NCBI RefSeq assembly: GCF_022539315.1
Contig: NC_066327.1
Location: forward strand, 1,569,001-1,633,000
Length of the DNA stretch: 64,000 nucleotides
Direction of reading: 5' to 3'
DNA from: Serinus canaria
Taxonomy: Eukaryota > Chordata > Aves > Passeriformes > Fringillidae
In this document: positions 47,322-57,052 of the stretch, one piece after another
How positions within the stretch are numbered: the stretch's first letter is position 1
Layout of the letters: each line of letters opens with the position of its first letter
Position numbers and translations under genes: made by a program
Notes under the pieces: model-generated
Database searches by the model: none
What the model saw: the letters and a program-made list of their open reading frames with translations, nothing else
What the model was told of the DNA's origin: nothing

Positions 47322-47795
47322 GGGGATGGAGCTGCTGGAGCCAGGCCAGAGGAGGCTCCAGGATGAGCAGAGGGATGGAGCAGCTCTGCTGGGAGGAAAG
47401 GCTGGCACAGCTGGCAATGTTCAGCTGGAGAGGAGAAGCTTTGGGCTGAGCTCAGGGTGGCCTTGCAGGGCCTGAAGGAGCCCCAGGAAACCTGGAGAGA
47501 GACAATTGCCAAGGGATGGAGGGACAGGACACAGGGAATGGCTCCCACTGCCAGAGGGCAGGGATGGATGGGATTTTGGGAATTAGGAATTGTTCCCTGG
47601 CAGGGTGGGGAGGCCCTGGCACAGGTGCCCAGAGCAGCTGGGGCTGCCCCTGGATCCCTGGCAGTGCCCAAGGCCAGGCTGGACACTGGGGCTGGGAGCA
47701 CCTGGGACAGTGGGAGGTGTCCCTGCCATGGCAGGGGTGGCACTGGATGAGCTTTGAGGTTCCTTCCAACCCAAACCTGTTTGGGATTTTCTGAA
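47322..47795 (+). mobile_element. CR1 LINE 3' fragment
   Basis: Starts 'gggggatggagctgctggag', then 'aggctccaggatgagcagag' and 'agcagctctgctgggaggaa', through the 3' core to 'tccttccaacccaaacctgt'. Nearly the same sequence lies inverted at 63,535-64,000, so both come from one subfamily, different from the 12.4/60.2-kb pair. Confidence 0.93.
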
Positions 47796-49310
47796 CCTTC
47801 TCTCCTGCAGAAATAAAGTTGAGCTCTGCTGTTTGATTTATTCAGTACAAACCAAGATAACCTTTTCCCTCGAATCCTGGCTCTCTTTTTAAATTTAATG
47901 AAGGATCCACTTATTTATTAGAGTTGGAATGTGTCTGCCTTGTTGTACCTGAAATATCTTCCATGGCTGAGCATCCATGAGGCCAGAACTGGGTTGTCCA
48001 TAATTAACACATCTCCAGAGGCCTTCACAGGATTTAACCACTTCCAAAAGAGCACCAAATGCTTCTTGTGGGAATTAGGAGATTTTATATTGTTCTTTGT
48101 GTCCCTCCTAAGATGGAACCCAGAGCTTTCTCCCAACTCAAGAAATCTCTCATGCAGTGACAGGGAGCTGAGAAGTTCTGAGTCTACAGCTATTCAGGTA
48201 ACTTTGCTCTGTCTCCTCCTCTCAAAGTCTGATTTTATTTCTCAGCCAAGTCCATTCTGGCTGTATCTGTTCCTGGGAACAAAAGGATGTTATTCTTTGA
48301 GCTTCATTTGAAATGCTCTTCCATGGTCATTTATGAAAAGCATAAAAATAGCTTCAGTCCTGAAGCATGAGACACATCACCAGAAGCTATATATAAATAT
48401 ATATATATATCTGAATAGATATTTGTGTGTGTTTGGGTGTAGTTTTTAAGGATGACATTCCTTTTTTTTTTTTTTTTTTTTGCCTGGGCATGTGGGGTTT
48501 ATTTCGGCAGAGGGTGAAGTTTTTGTTTCCCAGTCTCACACAAATCACCAGGACTGGGGGGAGCTGCTGCTCTGCCGTAACTCTGCCTGTAATTAATAAA
48601 TCATCTGAAGAACAGAGAGTAACAGGTCCACTTTGAGGGCCAACAAGAGACTTCTAAGTATAGAAGTCTTTGAAAAATTAAAATCAGAGTCCATTTTGGT
48701 GTCCTCTCTCAGCTCCTGGATTTCTGTTGCTCCAATCCATGGGGAAGCTGAAGTTTTGTCAATCCGAGCCCCCTGCAGGTCCAGCAGATGGGAGTGGGGA
48801 CTGGGCACGGCTCCAGCCCCGTGGAGCTCAGGGATGGACGTGCCCCTTTCCCAAGGATGGGGCTGGTGGCATTCCCATGGCTTTTCCCACGCTTTGCTGG
48901 CCAGAGCAGCATTTCAAACCCTGATTTCTGGCTGGTTTTTGAGCCTCAGGTTGCAATCAGTAATTAACTCTCTCTGTTACACTCCTCAATCAAACTGTGA
49001 CATTCTGGCTGCTTCTCTCCAGTTTTATTAACTAAAACTGGATCAAAAGATCATTTCCTACAAAACCCACATGGTCCCAAGCTTGGCTGTCCTTAGTGAC
49101 CTGTGCAAGCTTTGCAGGTGCTCCAGCAATTCTCTGACACCTTCTGCCTGTCTGCTGCTCCCAACACCCAGCTGGAAAATACCTTTCCTGCCCTTTACAG
49201 GGAAGCCTTGGAAATTCCCATTTCATTCTCCAAGGCACCTCAGCTACCTGTCCCCATTTACCTCCCTGGGCTGGTGGCTCCTGATTCCACCCCGTGCCCC
49301 CTGACTGCTC
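47796..49310. other. Unique non-coding stretch
   Basis: Contains a short TA-rich repeat (48,390-48,412) and a 20-base T run (48,462-48,481). 'ctgcctgtaattaataaatc' near 48,585-48,604 is AT-rich and regulatory-looking. No gene recognised. Confidence 0.45.
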
Positions 49311-50149
49311 CCCTGTGTCTGGGTTTGAACAGCCAGGTGTGTGCTGAGGAAGGCAGGAGCCTCCCCTGAAATGGAAAAAGCAAATCCCCTCCCTCTGAAT
49401 TGTTATAATTTTGAAATTCAGGAGCTCTCAGGCAAAGAGATGGGAATAGGAATAACAGTTCTTTACTAGGAACACCAAAAATACAAATGCAACAGTGCAA
49501 ACAAAACCAAACCCCCCTGCCAGAGTCAGAGCAGGAGCTGAGCCCCTGTGGGTCAGGGTGGTGGCACAGTCCCATCCCAGGGGGGCTCAGGGTGGTGGCA
49601 CAGTCCCATCCCAGGCTGGCTCAGGGTGGTGGCACAGTCCCATCCCAGGGGGGCTCAGGGTGGTGGCACAGTCCCATCCCAGGGGGGCTCAGGGTGGGGG
49701 CACAGTCCCATCCCAGGGGGGCTCAGCCCTCCTGCAGTGCCAGCTGTGGCTCTGCTGGAGCAGGGATCCTGCACAAGGGGGGAGTTTTCCTCTGCAGCTC
49801 CAGGGCTGCTGGAGATGGGCCTGCTCTCCCTCTGGGAATGCAGGGCAGCAGAAAGCTGCTCCTCTGGGAATGCAGGGGGCAAAGGCTGCTGGGCTGTTCC
49901 CAGGGCAGACTGGATCCAGGTAGGAATGCTTGGCTCCTCCCCTGGGCGCAGCATCTCCCCATGGGATGGTGGAATTTGATCAGCCCTGCAGGGACACTCA
50001 GTGGCCATGGACAGCAGAGATCTCCTGGAGGGAGGGTTGGCTGTGGGAGAGAGAAAGAAACCTGCCCAAAGAACAGAGAGAACTGCCCAGCTCTGACAGA
50101 TGGGAACAGAATTCACACCCAGCCCCATCTTTCACCCTAAGACACCCTG
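49311..50149 (-). mobile_element. Complete solo LTR (829 bp) with 5-bp target duplication
   Basis: The LTR body is 49,316-50,144, with perfect 5-bp inverted termini TGTCT...AGACA. CCCTG flanks it on both sides (49,311-49,315 and 50,145-50,149). The sense strand is minus, as the sister copy has AATAAA in that orientation; here the same site reads TTTACT, that is AGTAAA, a weakened poly(A) signal. It holds a 5-unit version of the 33-bp VNTR (49,553-49,730). No internal retroviral genes lie next to it, so it is a recombined solo LTR. I recognise it as a passerine ERV LTR but give no family name. Confidence 0.9.
49553..49730. repeat. LTR-internal VNTR, about 5 units
   Basis: Same 33/34-bp unit as in the two other copies of this LTR. 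One unit has a 'ctggctcag' variant and one 'gtgggggca', useful for tracing unit turnover. Confidence 0.93.
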
Positions 50150-51424
50150 GCACAGGGATCCCACTCATTCCAGGCTGGAATGTCCCTGGGAAGGTGCCGG
50201 TCCCTCCTGGCCCCTCCCTGCTGGCCCAAGGCACGGGGACCTGAGCAGTGTCTCCCCAGGCTGCCGATTTCCCTGGGAACAAGGAATACAAATGCTGTCC
50301 CCCAGCCTCGGAGGGAAGCACATTTTTCAGTGCCACCTCCAGGAGGACAGCCTGTCCTTCCTGCAGAGCCATCCCAGCGTAGCAGCCGAGCTGCAGACAA
50401 ACATTATGTAAATGTCTGTTCCACAGCCATGCTCACAAACCTTCTTGTGCTTCATTAGGTCACTGGCAGAGAGCGGCAGTGCAGTCTCTCACATTTGCAT
50501 CCTCTCCATCAGAGGCTGCTTCCAGCTGATGCCTGTTGTCCTGGCTGGATTTTTTAGGAAAAGGGCTTGTTCCTGCTGCTGAGGATGCCACTGGAGGCCT
50601 GGATCTCCATGTGAGGTGTTTACCTGCTCTGTCTCCTCATCCACACCTCCAGTGAAGCTGCACTGGAAGAGAAGAGAGGAAAAATAATTGCAAAGGACAA
50701 ATGGAGTCAGCCCCAGGCTGTCCTGGGATCACAGCACCCTTGGACTCTTCCTTCTGTCCCCATGCTCAAGGACTGCTCCAGGGCTCCAGGACAGGGATGA
50801 GAATGCAGCTCCCAGCAGGAACAGACCACAGCCCCTGGGAAAGGGCTCATTTCCCAAACAATCAATGCACACAGGACACTCCATGCAGCAACAACAATTT
50901 TCTTAAAAATGAAGTTTCTCTGCCAAAAGTCCTTCAATTTTTGCTCTGATGACCCCGAGTCCTGCTGTGCATTGCTGCTTTCCAGGGATGCTCACAGGAT
51001 GGGGGGTTTTAGGTTGGTGTTCTGATTTCTGGTGTTGTCCATCATTTATAGAGTTGTTGTTATGGGCTCTCTCTGCACAGCCCTGTGGCCATTCCCATAT
51101 GGATTTCCCTGAGCTCAGCTCCTGCCCTGCCTGCTCTGGAGCTCTTCCTCCCAGTCTGCCCAGTCCAAACCAGCCCCATCTGCATGTGCTCTGTGCTTAC
51201 ACTGCTCCCCTTCCTCGTCACCTTCTGTCTCAGGAGATTTCTTCCCTGATCCTTTGTGCAGGATGTTTTGCACTCCCAATCCATCTGGGATTGAGTGGGA
51301 TTGAGTAAAACCTTCCATGCACTTCCTGGCATGGAGGGTTTGACTGAGAAGGAGCATAGGATGAGTGGTTCCCTCCTAGTCCAGGCAAGGAAAATGACAG
51401 AAATAATAAATTCTGCACAAGGAG
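50150..51424. other. Unique non-coding stretch
   Basis: Mixed sequence with no recognised gene. 'gtgggattgagtgggattga' near 51,286-51,305 is a small duplication. Confidence 0.45.
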
Positions 51425-52150
51425 GACAATGGGATCCTGGAGTGCCTGAGGAACAGCATTCCCAGCAGGTCAGGCGGGGATCCTGTCCCTGTGCCCAGCC
51501 CTGGGGCACCTCTGGGTGCTGTGTCCAGCTCTGGCTCCTCAGCACAGCAGGGCCAGGAGCTCCTGGAGCTGAGCAAGGGCCTGGAGCAGCTCTGTGCCCA
51601 GGAAAGGCTGAGGGAGCTGGGGCTGCTCAGCCTGGAGAGGAGCCCCAGGGAGAGGGGCCTCAGCCCTGGCTGTCCCTGGGAGTCCCTGGGTGTCCCTGTG
51701 TGTCCCTGAGTGCCTGTGGGTGTCCCTGTGTGTCCCTGTCTATCTCTGTTTGTCCCCCTGTGTCCCCCAGTCTGTCCCTGTGTCCCCCAGTCTGTCCCAG
51801 TCTGTCCCTGTGTCCCCCAGTCTGTCCCAGTGTCCCTGTCTGTCTGTCCCTGTGTGCAGAGGTCAGGGCAGCCCCAGGCTCTGCTCCAGGCCCAGCCATG
51901 GCCCCAGAGCCACGGGCAGGGCCTGAGCCCAGGAGCTGCCCCTGCCCAGGAGGCAGAACTGCTGCCCTGGGCAGTGCCAGCCCTGAGCAGATGGTGCAGA
52001 GGCTGTGGAGTGTCCCTGCCTGGGGACATTGCAGAGCTGTGAGCACAGCCTGCTGTGCCCTGAGCTCTGGGATGGCCCTGCTGGGGCAGGGAGGTGCCAC
52101 CAGGTGAGCCCTGGGGTCCCTCAGCCCGACCCACTCTGGGTTCTGTGCCC
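51425..52150 (+). mobile_element. CR1 LINE 3' part, interrupted by a minisatellite
   Basis: Left part: 'gaacagcattcccagcaggt', 'gtgctgtgtccagctctggc', 'aaggctgagggagctggggc', the end of CR1 ORF2. Right part: 'gcagaggctgtggagtgtcc', 'ctgggatggccctgctgggg', 'cccgacccactctgggttct', the CR1 3' UTR and ATTCTG-like terminus. In between lies a TGTCCC-type array. The 270-codon open frame (51,295-52,107) reflects old CR1 coding plus the in-frame hexamer array, not a gene. Confidence 0.85.
51671..51860. repeat. TGTCCC/CTGTCTGTCC-type minisatellite inside CR1
   Basis: Irregular units built from 'tgtccctg', 'tgtcccccagtc' and 'tgtcccag', with nested 12-, 18- and 30-bp periods. It probably expanded from the 'ggctgtccctggga' sequence of the host CR1. 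Confidence 0.92.
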
Positions 52151-52183
52151 CCTCAGTATTTGTAAGAATTTACCCAATCCCTT

Positions 52184-52470
52184 CTCCTCTCCTCTCCTCT
52201 CTCCTCTCTCCTCTCTCCTCTCCTCTGTGTCCTCTCCTCATCCTCTCCTCTCCTCATCCTCTCCTCTCCTCTCCTCTCCTCTCTCTCCTCTCACTCTCCT
52301 CTCCTCTCCTCTCCTATCCATCTCCTCTCACTCTCCTCTCCTCTCCTCTCCCTCTCCTCTCCTCTCCTCTCCCCATCGTCCTCAATCCTCTCCTCTCCTC
52401 TCCTCTCTCTCCTCATCCCTCTCCCTCTCCTCTCCCTCTCCTCTCCCTCTCCCTCGTCCTTCTCCTCTCC
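52184..52470. repeat. Long CT-rich (polypyrimidine) microsatellite
   Basis: About 290 bp almost purely C and T on the plus strand ('ctctcctctcctctcctctc'), broken by a few A and G bases. A mirror-repeat-rich polypyrimidine tract of this size can form triplex (H-DNA) and is often length-variable. Confidence 0.96.
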
Positions 52471-53776
52471 CTCTGACTCTTCCCACACGTTCAGGTGGGG
52501 GAGCTGATCCAAACCCCGGAATTTTCCTGCCTGAGTGCCCTCCCTCGGGCAGGAGATCTTCACCCTGTGCTCCCAGCATGAGGAGAACCTTCAATATTCC
52601 AAGTACTGCTCCTCCATCCCCATATTTAATGCACCTGTAATGCCGTTCCCTTAAAATATAAAAAGCAGGGGGAATTCAGAAGCAGATATAGTGCCTCCAT
52701 AGCATTCTAGAGGTAAATATAGTGCTTACCTGGAAGAAAGCACTGCAGGAATACTAAAAGTGAGTTGTTTGGTTTGACAGAGCACAATGAGTACCTGCCT
52801 TCATTACTCTGCTGAAATATGGGCTGCTCCGAGGCATTTGGATAATTATTTGTGTCATACACTTATTTATTTATTTTGCCTTTAACCCAGCCTCAGTGTG
52901 CCAAGGATTTTGTGGAGAAATCCTCACACTCTGTGTGTGTGTGTAGGAAGCTGCAACAGTTTCCTAATTCTTTGTGAAATGACAAGAATCATTTGTTTGT
53001 TGTTTTTATTTTAATCCTGAAAATGAACATTGGTAATCACTGTTCTATGGAGAAGCAGCTCAACACATTCCTGCAAACTCTGCTGAAAGCAAGCACGGGA
53101 AATTTCACCCTTGGAAAATATTTAGCAAAATATAAGGCGTGAATTTGAACACACAAAATCAATTTTTTTTGCATCCTTGGCAGAAAGAGCCTCACTCAAA
53201 TTTCTATTAAGCTCTGGGAAGGCTGTTTTGTGTCAGGAAAGACAAAGTCTTCCTTGGATTTTCATCCAGAGATGCCAGACTTCTAATGAAAAACACAGAC
53301 AGGAGCAAAACTAGTGGGGTTCAATGCTCCTTCTGTACCAACTTGATAATTAAACATTGGGAAAAGGAATCCAAAACCCTAAAAATGGACGAAGGCCAAA
53401 AAATTGAGTTGGGAATGGACAATCTCTGCAGTGTTTAACAGCCCTGTCCCTTGCTGGTGTCTCTGCAAAGCTGGAATTTGGGAGGGGGGATGCAGGAGGT
53501 TGTAGGGTGGGCATGGAAATCAGCAGGTCCTGGACCAGCAGAGGGAATCAGGGCAGGGAATTTGGGTTAATAAAGCTCCTGAATCCAAGCCCTGTGTCAG
53601 CAGCAGGGTTGCACTTCCCAGGGGTTGAAGGCAACGAGGAGGAATGTGGGATGCAGCTGGAGCACCTTTTCTTCCAAAAATATCCATAATTCCTTTTACA
53701 GTTTGGCTGATGGAAGATATTCCTTTGAATTCCTTCCGTATTCAGGAGAGGACAGGAGGGATGCGTCCACCAGTGC
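52471..53776. other. Unique stretch, AT-rich in part
   Basis: 52,640-53,300 is complex and AT-rich ('gcctccatagcattctagag', 'acacttatttatttattttg'), with a short (TG)n at 52,935-52,946. It may hold conserved non-coding DNA. No gene recognised. Confidence 0.4.
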
Positions 53777-53816
53777 TGTGTCTGTGTCTGTGTCTGTGTC
53801 TGTGTCTGTGTCTGTG
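53777..53816. repeat. (TGTGTC)n microsatellite, about 6 copies
   Basis: A perfect hexamer run after 'accagtgc'. It is in frame with flanking open text on both strands (Ser-Val on plus, Asp-Thr on minus), creating spurious open frames. Confidence 0.95.
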
Positions 53817-53904
53817 AGTGAGCTGGGAAAGCTCCAAACCCTTGGGGATCCAGGTTTTCCACAGGCAGCACATCCCCAGGGTCCAAGTGTCTGGAGGAGG
53901 ACAA

Positions 53905-54205
53905 GGAAGGTGGAGAGAGATGATTTCCAAGGGATGGAGGGACAGGGCACAGGGAATGGCTCCCAGTGCCAGAGGGCAGGGATGGATGGGATATTGGGAA
54001 TTAGGAATTGTTCCCTGGCAGGGTGGGCAGGCCCTGGCACAGGGTGCCCAGAGCAGCTGGGGCTGATCCTGGATCCCTGGCAGTGCCCAAGGCCAGGCTG
54101 GACACTGGGGCTGGGAGCAGCCTGGGACAGTGGGAGGTGTCCCTGCCATGGCAGGGGTGGGATGAGAAATTTAAGTTCTCTCCCAGCCCAGGTTTTTTGT
54201 GATTT
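53905..54205 (+). mobile_element. CR1 LINE 3' end
   Basis: 'gatttccaagggatggaggg', then the standard 3' core with 'ctggggctgatcctggatcc', finishing near 'gtgattttgtgatttt', a degraded ATTCTGTG-type tail. Confidence 0.93.
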
Positions 54206-55400
54206 TGTGATTTTAAGTGCAAAGCTCCCAGGGTCTGTGGGAGGCTGAGGATGGGTCCCGTGGGAGCTGTGGGTGCTCTGGCCTCAGACCACCCCTCATT
54301 CCTGGGGGATGAGCCCAGGACTTGTTCTCCTGCTGCCTGAGCATTGTCCCGGGATTCTCAAGGCAGGGAGAGCCTTCCCCTCCCTCCTCTCCCCATGGGG
54401 CAGCAGAGTCCCTGCTGGCACAGTGCCCGTAGCCCTGGCTGCCCTGGCTGTGCTGCCCCAGGGCTCCAGGGCACCCTGGCATTGCCTGTCAGGGAGATTG
54501 GTGGCATCTGAGCTGCCAAACTTCCCGAGCCATTTACAAAGCGCCGCTCGCCCGGCCCCGCTCGCCGGTGATGAATGGAGTTATTACATCTGCACAATCT
54601 TATCCTGCCCCCCAGCAAAACTCCCTGCTGGCTGCAGCGGGGCTGGGGAGGGCTGGGCAGGCTCACGGAGCGCTGATCACATTTGTCTTGCAGGGAGAGG
54701 GAGAACTGAAGGCTGCAATAAGCAGCGTTAAATAGCCGAGGGTGTGGGATTAGAGCCGGGCTGCTCCCCCCCTGCTGCCTCTGCCAGCCTCTTCCCGTGG
54801 CCTCCCCATCATCCCTGGGCATCAGGAATGGTTCCTGGAGCTCTCCTCCCACCTTCTGGTGTGCCTCGGGTGGGAAAATCTGCCAGGGTGGCCCTGGTCT
54901 GAGGTGGGGTCACCTGATGCCACAGGCAGGACTCTCCTGGGTGGGGCACCAGTGGATGCTGTCCCCAGGCTCTTTTCTCTCCACCCTCCTCTTCCCTGCC
55001 TTGGGAATGTCGTGTCCACAGCAAAGCCCAGGTGTAAGGAAATGACCTTTCCTCCATGCCTGCTGTAGTACATGTGCTGCCCAGATGGGACTAATTAATG
55101 GATAAGAATTTGTTACTCCTCCCAGGCTTTGGGAATGGTGACCCATCACTGGCCCAACCCTCACACCCCGTATTCCCTCTGCAGCTGCAGCCAGGATGGG
55201 CATTTCTGTGGCACAGGAGTCACCCCAGGCAGCAGGAGGGGCAGGCCTGGAGAAGGACTTGCAGAGAGTGGTCTGGAGCCCCAAAGGCCGGGGCTGGAGC
55301 TCCTGGGCTCCTCCAGCTCCTGTAGGGGTGGTGTCACCCATGGAAGGGGTGACACAGGCCAGGACTGGTGTTCAGGTGTCTTTATGGGCACAGGAACAGT
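54206..55400. other. Unique stretch, GC-rich
   Basis: 54,520-54,740 combines CpG-rich text ('aaagcgccgctcgcccggcc') with 'gatgaatggagttattacat', a pattern often seen in conserved regulatory elements. The rest is ordinary GC-rich DNA. No gene recognised. Confidence 0.4.
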
Positions 55401-55660
55401 GACCTGGCTGTGACACTGGCACAGGGTGTCAGGAACAGTGACATGGCTGTGACAGGCTGTGACACTGGCACAGGGTGTCCAGAAGAGCTGTGGCTGCCCG
55501 TGGATCCCTGGAAGTGTCCCAGGCCAGGCTGGACAGGGCTTGGATCACCCTGGGACAGTGAAAAGTGTCCCTGCCATGGCATGAGGTGGACTGAGATCAC
55601 CTTTAACACCCCTTCCATTGCATTCCATGATTGTGTGATCCCAGGATTCCATGATTTGAT
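55401..55660 (+). mobile_element. CR1 LINE 3' end with local duplications
   Basis: 'gtgtccagaagagctgtggc', 'atccctggaagtgtcccagg', 'ccaggctggacagggcttgg' and an ATTCCATGATTGTGTGAT-type tail mark the CR1 terminus. Just upstream 'ggaacagtgacctggctgtg' and 'gacactggcacagggtgtc' are each repeated (55,386-55,480), a small tandem duplication at the truncated 5' edge. Confidence 0.85.
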
Positions 55661-55867
55661 TTTTCCAGAGCAGTGATCAGGAGAGGTGCTGCTGCCCCTC
55701 CCCGGCTGTGCACCCGGGCAGTGCCACTGTCACAAAGGGCGTGAGCAGCCCCCAGCAGCACGGGCTGCTCAGGGCAGGACGGGGCTGGAATTCCATGGGA
55801 AAGGCACAGGGACACTCTCTCCTGTGTGCATTTACACATGGGGGAGCCACGGGTGTGCCCGGGGCTG

Positions 55868-56249
55868 CGGCAGTGTGTCACTGACATATTTTCTTTGTCA
55901 GGATTTTTTCTTCTGAGAAGCTGAGAAGCCTCAGAAGCAAAATGTAAACAATAATTATCTGCTGCTGTGGAATGCAACAGGTGCATCTGTGATTGGGCCA
56001 TGTGAGTTGTTTCTACTTGATGACCAATCACAGGTCCAGCTGTGTTGGGACTCTGGTCAGTCACAAGATTTTATTATCATTCTTTGCTAGCCCTCTGATG
56101 TCTCCTTTTCTTTCTTTAGTGTAGTTTTAATAGATCATTTTCTTTTAATATAATATATATCATAAAATAATAAATCAGCCTTCTGAATCACGGCGTCACG
56201 ATTCTCATCTCTTCCCTCGTCCTGGGACCCCCAAACACCCGCACGGCAG
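55868..56249 (+). mobile_element. Solo LTR (370 bp) with perfect 6-bp target duplication
   Basis: The LTR body is 55,874-56,243, beginning 'tgtgtcactgacatattttc' and ending 'aaacacccgca', so it has TG...CA termini. CGGCAG flanks it on both sides (55,868-55,873 and 56,244-56,249). AATAAA lies at 56,169-56,174, giving plus-strand sense. The 6-bp duplication fits ERVK-type (beta-like) integration. No internal region remains. It is related to the LTR at 36,928 by its left end and 3' layout. Confidence 0.9.
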
Positions 56250-56565
56250 CGGGCCCGGCATCCCCGGGCGGGGGCAGCAGGGGCTGAGCCGAGCTGTGGC
56301 TCCCAGGGCCGGCCCCGGGGCTGCGCTTCCCCCGCTCCCCCCGTGGGCTCTGGGAACCTCCGGCCGGCCCGGCCCGCTCCGGGGAAAGCGTGGGAAGGAG
56401 GCTGGGAAAGGCACGGCCGCGTCCCCCGGAGCAGGGCCGGGGGCAGGACCGCGGCTCCAGCGCAATTCCCACCCCGGGCAGAGCGGAGCGGAGCGGGTTT
56501 AACCCTGTGCGGGCTGGGGAGGACGGGACTGACTGCGGGACGGGACTCGCTGCATGCCCGACACA
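56200..56565. promoter_or_regulatory. CpG-rich island, possible unannotated promoter
   Basis: Dense CpG and GC-rich text ('ggccggccccggggctgcgc', 'ctccggccggcccggcccgc') with an Sp1-type GC box in 'ccccgggcgggggcag' and 'gagcggagcggagcgggttt'. It is unlike most of the window, which is CpG-poor. The left edge is capped by the LTR. No TATA box or first exon could be assigned. It could be a promoter, an orphan CpG island or GC-rich minisatellite edge. Confidence 0.45.
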
Positions 56566-57052
56566 AACCAGGGGCACAGGCACACCTTTGTCTGCTCCGA
56601 CACAAGCAGGGGGACACCTCTGCCCATCCCTGCCCAAGAGAGGGAGCACTGGGACACCCCTGCTCAACCCTACCTGTGCAAGGGGCACCGGGGACAGGAC
56701 ACCTTTGTCCATCCCTACCCAAGAAAGGAACACTGGGGACACCTCTGCCCATCCCTGCCCAAGAGAGTGGCACTGGCACATTTTTGTCCACCCTTGCCCA
56801 AGAAAGGGGCACTGGGGACACCTCTGCCCATCCCTGCCCAAGAAAGGGGCACTGGGGATACCCCTGCTAACCCAAGGAAGGGACACTGGGACACCTCTGT
56901 CCATCCTACCCAGACAAGGGACACTGGGGACACCCCTGCCCACCCTACCTGTGCAAGGGGCAGTGAGGACACCTTGGCCATCCCTACCCAAGAAAGGGAC
57001 ACTGGGGACACCTCTGTCCACCCCTACCTGTGCAAGGGGCACTTTGGTAGCC
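56566..57052. repeat. ~40-bp minisatellite, about 12 copies
   Basis: Unit core 'actggggacacctctgccca' + 'tccctgcccaagaaaggggc', with two sub-types (one with 'caccctacctgtgcaagggg'). Frames are open on both strands for over 200 codons because stops are absent from the unit, producing repetitive Pro/Gly-rich pseudo-proteins. Confidence 0.94.

Noticed and set aside
51295..52107. 270-codon plus-strand open frame
   Set aside because: Explained by CR1 3' sequence and an in-frame TGTCCC array.
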